64,000 nucleotides of DNA from Shimia abyssi (GCF_003014475.1 NZ_PYGJ01000002.1:124001-188000); one strand, 5' to 3'. Shown: positions 8,185-16,825, numbered from the stretch's first letter. Notes: a model not told the origin generated them from the letters alone. Numbers and translations: made by a program.

Positions 8185-8921
8185 CCTCTAAAAAACACCT
8201 GCTCCAGAAGCTGCTAAAAGGCATTGAAACCGGCGATCCAGAGGCCGCGTCGGTGGTCGATGAAACCCGCTACATCCAACACAATCCACAAACTCACGAA
8301 GGCAGCGAGGGCCTTGCCACCCTGTTCGCCCGACTTGCCAAAACCAATCCCCGCGTCACCTTTTGTCGTGTTTTCGAAGACGGCGATTTTGCCTTTGCCC
8401 ATAACGAATACGATTTCGCCAGCATGCGCGCCGCGTTTGAGATTTTTCGGTTCGAAAATGGGTGCGCGGTTGAACATTGGGATAATATCCAACCCCTCAA
8501 GGGGCCAAACCCCTCGGGACGCGCTATGCTGGACGGCACCACAACAATCACCGACATGGACCAGACCGAAAACAACCGCTCTTCTGCTCGCGCATATGTC
8601 GAAACCGTTTTAGTTGGCCAAAACCTCGACGCGATCGACACCTTTGTCGCTCCTAACCTGATCCAGCACAATCCAGACCTGCCAGACGGAAGCAGTGCCT
8701 TGCGCGCCGCACTCACTGGCGCATGGCACTACACACGCCTGCACCGCGTCCTTGCCGAAGGAAACTTTGTGCTCTGCGTCTGCGAGGGTCGTTTCCACGG
8801 CACGCATTCCAGCATTTACGATCTGTATCGCTTTGAAGGTGGCAAAATCGTCGAACACTGGGACACGATCGAGGCCATCCCGCCGCGTGACCAATGGAAA
8901 AACAACAACGGCAAGTTCTAA
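8181..8921 (+). CDS. Tandem SnoaL/NTF2-like domain protein
   Basis: The GTG start overlaps the nitroreductase stop. The 246-residue product contains two copies of a SnoaL-like fold. The first (1-120) has YIQHNPQTHEGSEGLATLF and FRFENGCAVEHWDNIQP; the second (130-246) has LIQHNPDLPDGSSALRAAL and YRFEGGKIVEHWDTIEAIP. The repeated IQHNP and EHWD words show an internal duplication. Members act as small-molecule isomerases, hydrolases or binding proteins. No specific reaction can be assigned. Pairing with a nitroreductase suggests modification of a small electrophile, but that is inference. Confidence 0.82.
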   Translation: MTSKKHLLQKLLKGIETGDPEAASVVDETRYIQHNPQTHEGSEGLATLFARLAKTNPRVTFCRVFEDGDFAFAHNEYDFASMRAAFEIFRFENGCAVEHWDNIQPLKGPNPSGRAMLDGTTTITDMDQTENNRSSARAYVETVLVGQNLDAIDTFVAPNLIQHNPDLPDGSSALRAALTGAWHYTRLHRVLAEGNFVLCVCEGRFHGTHSSIYDLYRFEGGKIVEHWDTIEAIPPRDQWKNNNGKF

Positions 8922-8925
8922 CCGA

Positions 8926-9993
8926 CTACTCCGCCGACACCAGTGTACTTTTCATTTCACCGGCATGAACAAACGGTAGCGCTGTGGCGTGAATACTCTC
9001 CGAACTGTCCTGGCCAACGACTCGCCGCTTGCGCAGCAGAAACATACGCCCCCAACTGCGCCAAGTGCCCACCATCGGCGCGTCCGCATCCGTGGCAAAC
9101 CGATCCCGCCACCCTTCGGGCAAATCCAGCCCGCACAGCTCGATTTTTTCCAGCATCCAAATCAGTGAAATATTGGACAGCGGCCGCGCCGCCTCAAACC
9201 CGCCCAACATGCCGCCAATATCACCATGTGCGCCGCGAAACCAAACCTGCTCTGACCGTCCACTCCACCCATCCGGACATTCCCACAGGATCGGCTCAAA
9301 CGCCTCACGCGTCTCATCCAGCGCCAACGCATGATAGCCGTGTTTCACCACCGGGCTCAGATGATGGTTGTGAAACTCATGGCGCTGCTCGGTTGCGCGC
9401 CACAATACCGGCAACCGCAACCCCAGTGCCTTGACCGTGTCCCATACGCCCACCATCTCGATTTCGACATCCGCATGGCAGTGAGCTTGCGCAAACACCT
9501 GCGCCGTCTCACTGTCGGGCGTGCATTCATAATGCCGATAGGCCGTGCGAATATTGCGCTCCGTCGCGCAAGACGCCTTAAGCAGCCCCACTCGGTCAAT
9601 CACACCGGCTAACGAGCGCACTGCAAATGCCCCGCGGGAGTAGCCCAGCAGGAATATCCGGTCACCAGGGCGATACCGCGACGCCAAATACCCATAGGCA
9701 CGCCGGATCTGGCGATTTATGCCCCGCCCCATCATCACGTCCAGCGTCTGACGCCATCCGTGCCATTGCACGCCCGCCTCATAGTAAACCGACACGCTTG
9801 GCCCCATCTCCTGCAACAGGCGATAGGTCAGGCCGGCGTTGGTCTCATGCCCGGGCTCAAGCGTGGACATAGTGCCATCCAGAATGATCACATGAGTTAG
9901 CGCACCCCGGCGAGGCGTCGCCTTGGAATGGCGAGAGCTGAGCTTTTCGCCCAGCCAGCCAAAAATCCGCTCATGCAGCCGTTTCAGAGGCAT
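8926..9993 (-). CDS. DUF2235 alpha/beta-hydrolase-like protein
   Basis: This 355-residue protein carries the DUF2235 domain, related to T6SS phospholipase-type hydrolases. It has THVIILDGTMSTLEPGHETN near the start, INRQIRRAYGYLASRYRPGD, and the nucleophile elbow FLLGYSRGAFAVRSLAG with Ser119. Downstream come VEMVGVWDTVKALGLRLP (likely acid segment) and VWFRGAHGDIGGM (likely catalytic His). No vgrG, hcp or immunity-like gene lies nearby, so a housekeeping or envelope role is as likely as an effector role. Its start overlaps the end of the upstream molybdenum-enzyme gene by 23 bp, indicating one transcript. Confidence 0.85.
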   Translation of the reverse strand: MPLKRLHERIFGWLGEKLSSRHSKATPRRGALTHVIILDGTMSTLEPGHETNAGLTYRLLQEMGPSVSVYYEAGVQWHGWRQTLDVMMGRGINRQIRRAYGYLASRYRPGDRIFLLGYSRGAFAVRSLAGVIDRVGLLKASCATERNIRTAYRHYECTPDSETAQVFAQAHCHADVEIEMVGVWDTVKALGLRLPVLWRATEQRHEFHNHHLSPVVKHGYHALALDETREAFEPILWECPDGWSGRSEQVWFRGAHGDIGGMLGGFEAARPLSNISLIWMLEKIELCGLDLPEGWRDRFATDADAPMVGTWRSWGRMFLLRKRRVVGQDSSESIHATALPFVHAGEMKSTLVSAE

Positions 9994-12268
9994 CCCTTAA
10001 CATTTCCCATACTCTTAGAGGCGTAAACGGCATGTCCGCCTGCCGAACACCGCGCTCCCATAGCGCGTCCTGCACCGCATTTGCCGCAGCCGCCATCGCG
10101 CCCACTGTGCCCGCTTCGCCGCACCCTTTCATGCCCATGGCATTGGCGGTCGACGGCACGGCCTCGGTTGTAAAACCGATCATCGGCAAATCACCCGCAC
10201 GCGGCATTGCGTAATCCATAAAGGTCGCGGTCAGCAACTGACCGTCTTCATCAAACACGGTATGCTCCATCAGCGCCTGTCCAACGCCCTGCGCCACACC
10301 GCCATGCACCTGCCCTTCAGCCAGCATCGGGTTGATCAGATTACCAAAATCATCAACCACATTATAGCGGTCCAGCACCACCTGCCCGGTCTCCGGATCT
10401 ATCTCAACCTCGGCGAAATGCGCTCCATTGGGGAACGAACGCGCGTCCAGCCTTGTGCGCGCTTCGTGCATCATCAGGTCATCCCGACCATCCTCGCGCG
10501 CCATCGCCGCCGCTTCCAGCATGGTCGGTGTGAGGTTCGATCCTTCCGCGCGGAACTGTTCATGGTCAAACAACAAATCGTCCGGTGAAACACCCATTTT
10601 CCCCGCCAAATACGGCGTAAAGGCCGCAACCATCGCGTCCACGGTCGCCAGGGTTGCCGTATTCTGCACTGTCACAGATCGCGAACCACCCGTTCCGCCA
10701 CCTTGCTTGATCCGATCGCTGTCGCCCTGCACAACATCAATCAAATGGGCCGGAATACCGGTCTGATCCGATAGGAATTGGGCATAAACCGTCTCGTGTC
10801 CCTGCCCGTTACTTTGTGTCCCGACATAGATCGACGCTGTACCATCCTCATTGAATTCAACCTTCGCGCTTTCCGCAGGATCACCCAAAATGCTTTCGAT
10901 ATAGTAACACAAGCCCACACCACGCAGCTTACCCTTGGCCGCACTTGCGGCCTTGCGCGCGCAAAAGCCGTCCAGATCGGCGAATTCTGCCGCCCGGCTT
11001 AGAACACGATCAAAATCACCCACGTCATAGGTCTCATCCGTCGCAGACTTATAGGGAAACGCATCTACCGGAATGAAACTGCGCCGCCGCAACTCCAGCG
11101 GATCTACCCCCAGCTCCCGTGCCGCACGGTCCATCAGACGCTCCAGAACGTATATCGCCTCTGGCCGCCCTGCGCCTCGAAATGCGTCAACCGGCGTGGT
11201 GTTGGTATAGATACCGTCAACCTGCAACCAAGTATGCTGCACGTCATAAACCCCCATCAACACGCGGCTGAAAAGCTGTGTTTGGATGGCCTGCGCAAAC
11301 TGCGAATTATAGGCCCCCATATTGCACACCGTCTTGACCCTATACCCGACCGCCTTGAGGTTTTCGTCAAACGCCATCTCTACCAGCGACACCAGATCGC
11401 GCCCGGCATTGTCCGACAGCATCGCTTCGGTCCGGTCGGCCATCCACCGCACCGGTCGCCCCGCAATCCGCGCCGCCTGCGCGATTACAAAGGGCTCGTT
11501 ATAGGACATGCCCTTCATTCCAAAACCGCCACCCGTATCCGGGTTGGTTACACGCACCTGTTCACCATCCAGCTTAAAGATCCGGATCATGTCGTCCTTT
11601 GGAACCCAGACCCCCTGACCGTTTATCGCAACGTGCGCACGGCCCTCGACCCATTCAGCATAAGAACCGCGCGGCTCCAGCGAATTCACAATGACCCGGT
11701 TGTCGCCCACCTCCAGCGACACTACATGCGCCGCGTTCTCGAACACTTCCGCTGTCGCGGCTTCGTCCCCCAACCCCCAGTCAAACGCCTTGTTGTCGGG
11801 TGCTTCGCTATGCAGCGTCTCCCCTCCCGCGGCCAGCGCCATATGAGCGGGTAGATCGTCGAAATCGAAAACGATCATCTCAGCCGCATCACGTGCCTGA
11901 TCAATGGTTTCGGCCACGATCACGGCAATCGGCTCGCCAACATATCGCACGCGCCCCTGCGCCAGTAGCGGCCGCTTGGGCCCAGCGCCCTTAGTGCCAT
12001 TACGGTTCTTGACCTGTGTCCCCGTTAATGTCGCGTCCAGCCCGGCAGCCTCCAGATCGGCCTGTGTCAGAATACAGACAACACCTTCCAACTCTGATGC
12101 ATCCGTAATATCCAACTCGGCAATCTCGGCATGTGCGACCGGCGAGCGCAAGAAAAACGCCGAAAGTGCGCCATCCGGCGCAATGTCGTCCACATAGCGC
12201 CCCTCACCGGTCAAAAACCGCGTATCTTCCGTCCGCTTGACGGATTGGCTTTTGCCAAACTTTTCCAT
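9971..12268 (-). CDS. Molybdopterin-binding large subunit, xanthine dehydrogenase/CoxL family
   Basis: This 765-residue large subunit of a molybdenum hydroxylase starts MEKFGKSQSVKRTEDTRFLT. It holds the aldehyde-oxidase a/b hammerhead domain (to about 130) and the Moco-binding domain, with GGGFGMKG, VDAFRGAGRPEA (the form II type of active-site loop, not the AYxCSFR of true CO dehydrogenase), QSNGQGHETVYAQF, and KGCGEAGTVGAM with the catalytic Glu. No small 2Fe-2S or medium FAD subunit gene is adjacent, so partners must be encoded elsewhere. The substrate is unknown. It is co-oriented and overlapping with the DUF2235 gene. Confidence 0.9.
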   Translation of the reverse strand: MEKFGKSQSVKRTEDTRFLTGEGRYVDDIAPDGALSAFFLRSPVAHAEIAELDITDASELEGVVCILTQADLEAAGLDATLTGTQVKNRNGTKGAGPKRPLLAQGRVRYVGEPIAVIVAETIDQARDAAEMIVFDFDDLPAHMALAAGGETLHSEAPDNKAFDWGLGDEAATAEVFENAAHVVSLEVGDNRVIVNSLEPRGSYAEWVEGRAHVAINGQGVWVPKDDMIRIFKLDGEQVRVTNPDTGGGFGMKGMSYNEPFVIAQAARIAGRPVRWMADRTEAMLSDNAGRDLVSLVEMAFDENLKAVGYRVKTVCNMGAYNSQFAQAIQTQLFSRVLMGVYDVQHTWLQVDGIYTNTTPVDAFRGAGRPEAIYVLERLMDRAARELGVDPLELRRRSFIPVDAFPYKSATDETYDVGDFDRVLSRAAEFADLDGFCARKAASAAKGKLRGVGLCYYIESILGDPAESAKVEFNEDGTASIYVGTQSNGQGHETVYAQFLSDQTGIPAHLIDVVQGDSDRIKQGGGTGGSRSVTVQNTATLATVDAMVAAFTPYLAGKMGVSPDDLLFDHEQFRAEGSNLTPTMLEAAAMAREDGRDDLMMHEARTRLDARSFPNGAHFAEVEIDPETGQVVLDRYNVVDDFGNLINPMLAEGQVHGGVAQGVGQALMEHTVFDEDGQLLTATFMDYAMPRAGDLPMIGFTTEAVPSTANAMGMKGCGEAGTVGAMAAAANAVQDALWERGVRQADMPFTPLRVWEMLRDASETAA

Positions 12269-12343
12269 TTCCGTGCTCCAGTGGGTCCCATCGTTATAAT
12301 GGAATGTAGCCCTCCCACTTGCAGTGTCCAGTCCACGAATGTC

Positions 12344-13474
12344 TCACAATTCAGAGACGTTTATGACAACTTGGCGACCGTAGCCATTAAACCCCGTGGA
12401 AATCGACGCAGAATAGGCCCCCATCGCGCGGATCAACACATAATCCCCTTCACGCAAATCTTCGGGCAATGGCATTTTTTCGGGCAGACAATCCAGGCTA
12501 TCGCAAGTCGGCCCGAAAACGACGTATGGAATGGCCCGCCCAAGGACCGTTGAACCATCTCCCCGGAAGACCTCAACCCGCTCTGGCACCCCAATATCGC
12601 GTAGTTCAGTCAACGCACCGTAAACGCCATCATTTAGATAAACCGCCCCATTGCGCACCGTTTTCACCCGAACAGCTAACGTAAATGCTTCTGCCACCAT
12701 CGCCCGTCCCGGTTCGCAAACCAACTCTGGTGCGCTGACCCCAAAGGCCCGTAGCGTCTCTTTGGAAATACGCGCGAAAATGGCCTCCAGATCCGGCTTT
12801 GCTCCGCACCGATGGGCCGCAAAGCCACCGCCAACATTCAACCGATACAGCTCAACACCCGCAATCCGTGCAACATTTGCAGCTTCGGTCACATATGTGG
12901 CCCAGGCCCCCGGATCAGCACACTGCGTTCCGGGGTGAAATGTCAGAGACGGACGGAACCCCATCTCACATGCATGCTTTAGCAACCTTACCGCCGTGTC
13001 CGGATCCGCGCCGAACTTGTCGCCAAAATCATAAGCCGCCCCCGCGACAGGCAATCGAAACCGCACGGCTATTTCGGTTCCATTTCGCGGCAGATCCGCC
13101 AGCTTCTCCAACTCGCGCAGACAATCCACCGACCAGCTTTTTACACCGTATTTTAGCGCTCCAGCCACCTCTGCGATTGAGCGCACCGGGTTGTGGTAAT
13201 GCAGTATCGCCTGTGGATTGACATCCCGCACGTGCTGCATTTCCAACGGCGAAGCAACGTCAAACGCTTCAATGCCGGCCCCGATAAGGTTTTCCAACAC
13301 CGCCATCTGATCATTGGCTTTGACCGCGTAAGTAACCGTCCCATCAAACCCGTCTAAAAACCTCTGTGCTGTGGCCTGCAAAACGTCGGGGCAAAAATAC
13401 AAAACCGGCTCGTCGGGCTGATACTTCTCCAGATGCCAGCGTGGCGTTGGCCAAAGGGCGGGCTGATTGCGCAT
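12344..13474 (-). CDS. Ornithine/lysine decarboxylase-like PLP enzyme (fold type III)
   Basis: This 376-residue cytoplasmic enzyme has the alanine-racemase-like barrel. PLP lysine K52 sits in TVTYAVKANDQ. SLTFHPGTQ and the phosphate-binding glycine loop LNVGGGFAAH follow, then CEPGRAMVAEA and YVVFGPTCDSLDCL with the conserved catalytic Cys-Asp pair. Members decarboxylate ornithine (putrescine synthesis), lysine or diaminopimelate; the size and GPTCDSLD favour ornithine/lysine. It is divergent from an Lrp/AsnC gene with an inverted repeat between them, suggesting amino-acid-responsive control. Confidence 0.88.
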   Translation of the reverse strand: MRNQPALWPTPRWHLEKYQPDEPVLYFCPDVLQATAQRFLDGFDGTVTYAVKANDQMAVLENLIGAGIEAFDVASPLEMQHVRDVNPQAILHYHNPVRSIAEVAGALKYGVKSWSVDCLRELEKLADLPRNGTEIAVRFRLPVAGAAYDFGDKFGADPDTAVRLLKHACEMGFRPSLTFHPGTQCADPGAWATYVTEAANVARIAGVELYRLNVGGGFAAHRCGAKPDLEAIFARISKETLRAFGVSAPELVCEPGRAMVAEAFTLAVRVKTVRNGAVYLNDGVYGALTELRDIGVPERVEVFRGDGSTVLGRAIPYVVFGPTCDSLDCLPEKMPLPEDLREGDYVLIRAMGAYSASISTGFNGYGRQVVINVSEL

Positions 13475-13543
13475 ATAAACCTCTTGTCCTGCTCCTTCTC
13501 AGCTTGAGGCAGCAATCGCTCGATTTCATGCGGCAAAGCGGGT

Positions 13544-13569
13544 ATTTTGCCTCTAACTTTGGGCAAAAT
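13544..13569. promoter_or_regulatory. Candidate Lrp/AsnC operator between decarboxylase and regulator
   Basis: Perfect 8-bp inverted repeat ATTTTGCC (13544-13551) and GGCAAAAT (13562-13569), 10-bp spacer, 18 bp centre to centre. An extra GGCAAA half-site lies at about 13532. It ends 12 bp before the regulator ATG and about 70 bp upstream of the decarboxylase start, well placed to act on both. Assignment to the adjacent regulator is inference. Confidence 0.55.
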
Positions 13570-13581
13570 GACGAAGACATC

Positions 13582-14019
13582 ATGCATATCGACAAAACCG
13601 ACCAATCCCTGTTGGCGCTCCTGTCGGACAACGCGCGCGCTCCAGTTGCCACTCTGGCGCGTAAGCTCGGTCTTGCGCGGACAACAGTTCAGGCACGTAT
13701 CGACCGGCTGGAGCAATCTGGCACAATCGCCGCCTACACCCTTCAACTTGGCGATCAGGTGAGGCCCCGCATTCATGCAACTGCGTTGGTGTCCATCGAA
13801 CTGCGCGCGGGCCCGTCGGTTCTGCAAAAGTTGAAAACTCTCAGCGCTGTTGAAACCGTGCACACCTGCTCAGGTCGCGTTGACCTGATCGTCCAACTCG
13901 CGGCCGATACCACGTCCGAACTGGACGAAACGCTTGACCGAATTGGTGAAACCAAGGGGGTGAAAAACTCCGAAAGCCTAATCCACCTCAGCACAAAACT
14001 TAATCGAGCACGCGGGTAA
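13582..14019 (+). CDS. Lrp/AsnC family transcriptional regulator
   Basis: This 145-residue protein has an N-terminal helix-turn-helix (MHIDKTDQSLLALLSDNARA, then TLARKLGLARTTVQARIDRL) and a C-terminal AsnC-type ligand-binding/oligomerisation domain (IHATALVSIELRAG; AVETVHTCSGRVDLIVQLAA). The start is set at the ATG at 13582, because the upstream in-frame extension is non-family sequence and would cover the inverted repeat. Divergent orientation from the decarboxylase strongly suggests it regulates that gene in response to an amino acid or polyamine precursor. Confidence 0.9.
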   Translation: MHIDKTDQSLLALLSDNARAPVATLARKLGLARTTVQARIDRLEQSGTIAAYTLQLGDQVRPRIHATALVSIELRAGPSVLQKLKTLSAVETVHTCSGRVDLIVQLAADTTSELDETLDRIGETKGVKNSESLIHLSTKLNRARG

Positions 14020-14056
14020 ACTGAGCTCTTTTCAGAATACCAAACGCATACAACAT

Positions 14057-14947
14057 CTAATCCCACCCCTGCCGCGCGATCCAGTCTAACAGCCAATCCC
14101 GAAACCGCCGCGCCGGGGGCCGTAGCCCGGACAAACTGTCATAAACCAGATGATAGGCTTCGCTGCCTTGCACAGAAACGCCCGGCAGGCATGGCGTCAA
14201 TCCCATGCCGTTCATCTCGATATCGCTCGCCGGTGCCCGCGCAAGTGCTATTCCCCGCCCTTCGCGCGCCATGGCCATCGCCATCAGGCTACTATCCGCA
14301 TATACGATCCGTCGCCCACCGGGTCGTACCTTTCGATCCTCCAGAAACTGCGACCAACCCGAACGATGGGTACCGACTTCGATCAACGGCCACTCCAAAA
14401 GGTCCGAAGGGTGCGCAATACGCTCCGCGACATTTCGCACCGTCACCGGGAATAGGCGTTCCCCCATCAGCCGGTCACTTTCAGCGCCATAAGCATGTGG
14501 ATTGCCAAAGATAATCTTCAGATCGCTAAAGCCACCCTGCAAATCGGATGCCGAATTCCCCGTCGACAAAACAACCGACACACCCGGATGTTGCTCCTCG
14601 AATTCAGCCATACCGCGCGACAGTATGCCATGGGCAAAAATGAGCACCGATTGCACATACAGGCCCTGCTCGCGCGTTTGCCCAAACAAGCCTTCTGTGG
14701 CCTCCTCCAACGTCATCAAGGCTTGCTGCACCGGCGGCAAGTAGGCCCGCCCAGCTTCCGTTAGGCGCACGGCATGGGCGTGACGTATAAAAAGCGGCGC
14801 CCCCAGCCGCTCTTCCAACGCGCGCACCTGTTGGCTGACCGCCGCCGCCGACATGTTCAACTGCTCAGCAGCGCGCGCAAAACTCTCTGTCCGCGCCGCT
14901 GCTTCGAACACACGCAACCAATTGAGCGAGGGAATTCTGCTCTGCAT
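14057..14947 (-). CDS. LysR family regulator, GcvA-like
   Basis: This 296-residue regulator is read from the ATG at 14945-14947 (MQSRIPSLNWLRVFEAAART). The winged helix-turn-helix spans residues 6-65 (FARAAEQLNMSAAAVSQQVR, then LEERLGAPLFIRHAHAVRLT). The effector-binding domain follows and carries the GcvA-like C-terminal HLVYDSLSGLRPPARRFRDW. It is divergent from the dioxygenase/HD pair, with about 100 bp between starts, and is the obvious candidate regulator of that pair. An extension upstream of this start would add non-family residues. Confidence 0.9.
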   Translation of the reverse strand: MQSRIPSLNWLRVFEAAARTESFARAAEQLNMSAAAVSQQVRALEERLGAPLFIRHAHAVRLTEAGRAYLPPVQQALMTLEEATEGLFGQTREQGLYVQSVLIFAHGILSRGMAEFEEQHPGVSVVLSTGNSASDLQGGFSDLKIIFGNPHAYGAESDRLMGERLFPVTVRNVAERIAHPSDLLEWPLIEVGTHRSGWSQFLEDRKVRPGGRRIVYADSSLMAMAMAREGRGIALARAPASDIEMNGMGLTPCLPGVSVQGSEAYHLVYDSLSGLRPPARRFRDWLLDWIARQGWD

Positions 14948-15030
14948 GCATGTAGCATAAGTAAAACTTAGCCTGCCCCGCAAGAGGTGTCATGCTGTCA
15001 AAATCACAGTTGCGACTAACCTGCACTTAA

Positions 15031-15041
15031 CGCAAATTGCG
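15031..15041. promoter_or_regulatory. Candidate LysR-type operator
   Basis: CGCAAATTGCG is an 11-bp dyad (arms CGCAA/TTGCG) in the sequence TTAACGCAAATTGCGAGG, immediately overlapping the GAGG ribosome site of the dioxygenase gene. LysR sites are typically short interrupted dyads of this kind. Weak evidence. Confidence 0.35.
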
Positions 15042-15050
15042 AGGTTTCTA

Positions 15051-15929
15051 ATGCTCCCCTCACTCCCTCTGGAAAACGGACACCTGTCCCAAAACCAGAA
15101 AGATCAATACTGGCAAGACGGCTATCTCTTCCCTCTTCAAGTCATGGCCACAGAAGAAGCCCACGCTCTGCGCCGCGAATTAGAATCCATCGAACACAAT
15201 TGGCTAAACGCCGGTTTACCCTTGCCGCTCAACACGTACAAACGCGTGAACGCACAATGCGTCTTGCCCATGGCACATCGCATTGGCGCGGACCCGCGTA
15301 TTCTGGATATTGTTCAGGGGTTGATCGGCCCCGATATCCTGATTTATGGCGTCGAGTTCTTTATCAAGGAACCACACACCAAGCACCGCGTTGGCATGCA
15401 TCAGGACCTGACCTATTGGGGCCTTGGTGCCATTGACGGTCTAGTCACAGCATGGCTCGCCCTGTCGCCCGCCACTTCGCAATCGGGCTGTATGGACTTT
15501 GTGCGCGGCTCGCACAAAAATCCGATCCTGCCGCACGAAGACACGTTTTCCGAAGACAACCTGCTTAGCCGTGGTCAAGAAGTGCGCGTTAATGTCCCTG
15601 ACACCGACAAGGTCCCGATTGAAATCCACCCGGGTCAAATGTCACTGCACCATGGCCTGACAATCCACGGCTCCGGCCCAAACACCTCAAACGACCGCCG
15701 CATCGCCGCTGTGATCCGATATGTCACGCCTACCGTGGCCCAGCAGGTCGCCGACAAAGATTATGCCATGCTTGTTCGCGGCGCGGATCGCGCGGGCAAC
15801 TTCATTAACTATGCGCCTCCGCGCACAGCTTTCTCTTCAGAAAGCCTTGCGCTCTACGAAGAAATCCGCTCCGCTCAGGCCCAGGCCACGATGAAGGGCA
15901 CAGAAAACGCAAAAGGTCTCTATGCATGA
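15051..15929 (+). CDS. Phytanoyl-CoA dioxygenase family protein (PhnY-like)
   Basis: This 292-residue Fe(II)/2-oxoglutarate oxygenase has its metal-binding HxD at H117-Q-D119 (VGMHQDLTYWGL), the distal His at about H206 (LTIHGSGPNTSNDRR), and a nearby Arg suited to 2-oxoglutarate binding. It hydroxylates an unknown substrate. The stop overlaps the ATG of an HD-domain oxygenase-like gene as ATGA. Dioxygenase plus HD-domain oxygenase is the layout of the PhnY-PhnZ pair, which hydroxylates 2-aminoethylphosphonate and then cleaves the C-P bond. No phosphonate transporter or other phn gene is nearby, so the substrate remains open. Confidence 0.85.
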   Translation: MLPSLPLENGHLSQNQKDQYWQDGYLFPLQVMATEEAHALRRELESIEHNWLNAGLPLPLNTYKRVNAQCVLPMAHRIGADPRILDIVQGLIGPDILIYGVEFFIKEPHTKHRVGMHQDLTYWGLGAIDGLVTAWLALSPATSQSGCMDFVRGSHKNPILPHEDTFSEDNLLSRGQEVRVNVPDTDKVPIEIHPGQMSLHHGLTIHGSGPNTSNDRRIAAVIRYVTPTVAQQVADKDYAMLVRGADRAGNFINYAPPRTAFSSESLALYEEIRSAQAQATMKGTENAKGLYA

Positions 15930-16570
15930 TGGACGCGCAAAAAATGGAAAAGGTCAACTTTACCCAGATGAAAGATGGCACTAAGGAAGAGTATGAATTC
16001 CTGACCGCCCACGAAACCGACCATACGAAACACACAGCCGACCGCCTGCTCAGAGCCTTGGTGGAACTGGATGAAAGCCTGTCCGGTTACCAGATCACAC
16101 GCCTTGGTCACTCTGTGCAATCCGCCACCCGGGCTTGGCGGGATGGGGCCGATATCGACTGGGTTGTCTCAGCACTGTTGCACGACATTGGCGACATCTA
16201 TGCGCCATATAATCACGACGAATACGCCGCCACGATCCTGAAACCCTTTGTACGCGAACAATGCGCCTGGGTGGTACAAACCCATGGCGACTTCCAGATG
16301 CTGTACTATGGCCACCATCTCGAAGGCTTTGACCAGCACAAGCGCGAACGCCATCGCGGACACCCTTATTTCGACGATAACGCAGTTTTTTGTGAACGCT
16401 GGGATCAAGCGAGCTTTGACCCGGCTTACGTTACCTTGCCGTTGGAGTTCTTTGCCCCAATGGTGCGTGAAGTTTTTGACCGGCCACCCTACGACCCAGA
16501 AATCATCCGCCCCAGCGCCCGCGAGCCACTGCAAAATAAACTTGTCGCATCCCAGCGTCTCCAGGCGTGA
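15926..16570 (+). CDS. HD-domain putative mixed-valent diiron oxygenase (PhnZ/MIOX-like)
   Basis: This 214-residue protein has the set of ligands expected of the PhnZ/inositol-oxygenase group: H62 (RLGHSVQSATRAW), H86-D87 (SALLHDIGD), H97 (YNHDEYAATIL), H120 (VVQTHGDFQ) and D160 (ERWDQASFD). The 24-residue spacing from H62 to H86 equals that of PhnZ. The Tyr/Glu substrate loop of PhnZ (YxxE before the first ligand) is not conserved, as this protein has SGYQITRLGHS. Oxidative cleavage of the product of the coupled dioxygenase is inferred. A phosphonate substrate is possible but not shown. Confidence 0.75.
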   Translation: MMDAQKMEKVNFTQMKDGTKEEYEFLTAHETDHTKHTADRLLRALVELDESLSGYQITRLGHSVQSATRAWRDGADIDWVVSALLHDIGDIYAPYNHDEYAATILKPFVREQCAWVVQTHGDFQMLYYGHHLEGFDQHKRERHRGHPYFDDNAVFCERWDQASFDPAYVTLPLEFFAPMVREVFDRPPYDPEIIRPSAREPLQNKLVASQRLQA

Positions 16571-16625
16571 CCCAATGGGGCACGCCCATGGGCGTGCACA
16601 GTATGTGCACCTTCGGTGCTGAATT

Positions 16626-16647
16626 GGGTATTTGAGAACATTGAGAA
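16626..16647 (-). repeat. Dispersed 22-bp repeat, copy 2
   Basis: Minus strand reads TTCTCAATGTTCTCAAATAC plus CC; it differs from copy 1 (6337-6358) at two internal positions. Confidence 0.6.
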
Positions 16648-16803
16648 ATCTCAAAGTGCGCCCGGCAATGGCCCGGCTTCGCGGTTTGATAAACCCAAGG
16701 CGGGGACATCACCGCGCGACTTCTCAACGTTACGGCCATCGGCTCCCCAGCCTGTACCTCACGATCATCAAACACAATTTCAGTTAAAAAAGTGTTCTGC
16801 CGC

Positions 16804-16825
16804 TTCTCAATGTTCAAAAATACCC
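16804..16825 (+). repeat. Dispersed 22-bp repeat, copy 3
   Basis: TTCTCAATGTTCAAAAATAC plus CC. It matches copy 2 at 20 of 22 positions in the opposite orientation, so the two form a long imperfect inverted repeat upstream of valS. Confidence 0.6.

Noticed and set aside
8926-9993. DUF2235 protein as a type VI secretion effector
   Set aside because: No hcp, vgrG, PAAR or immunity-like gene lies nearby, and the gene overlaps a metabolic enzyme gene.
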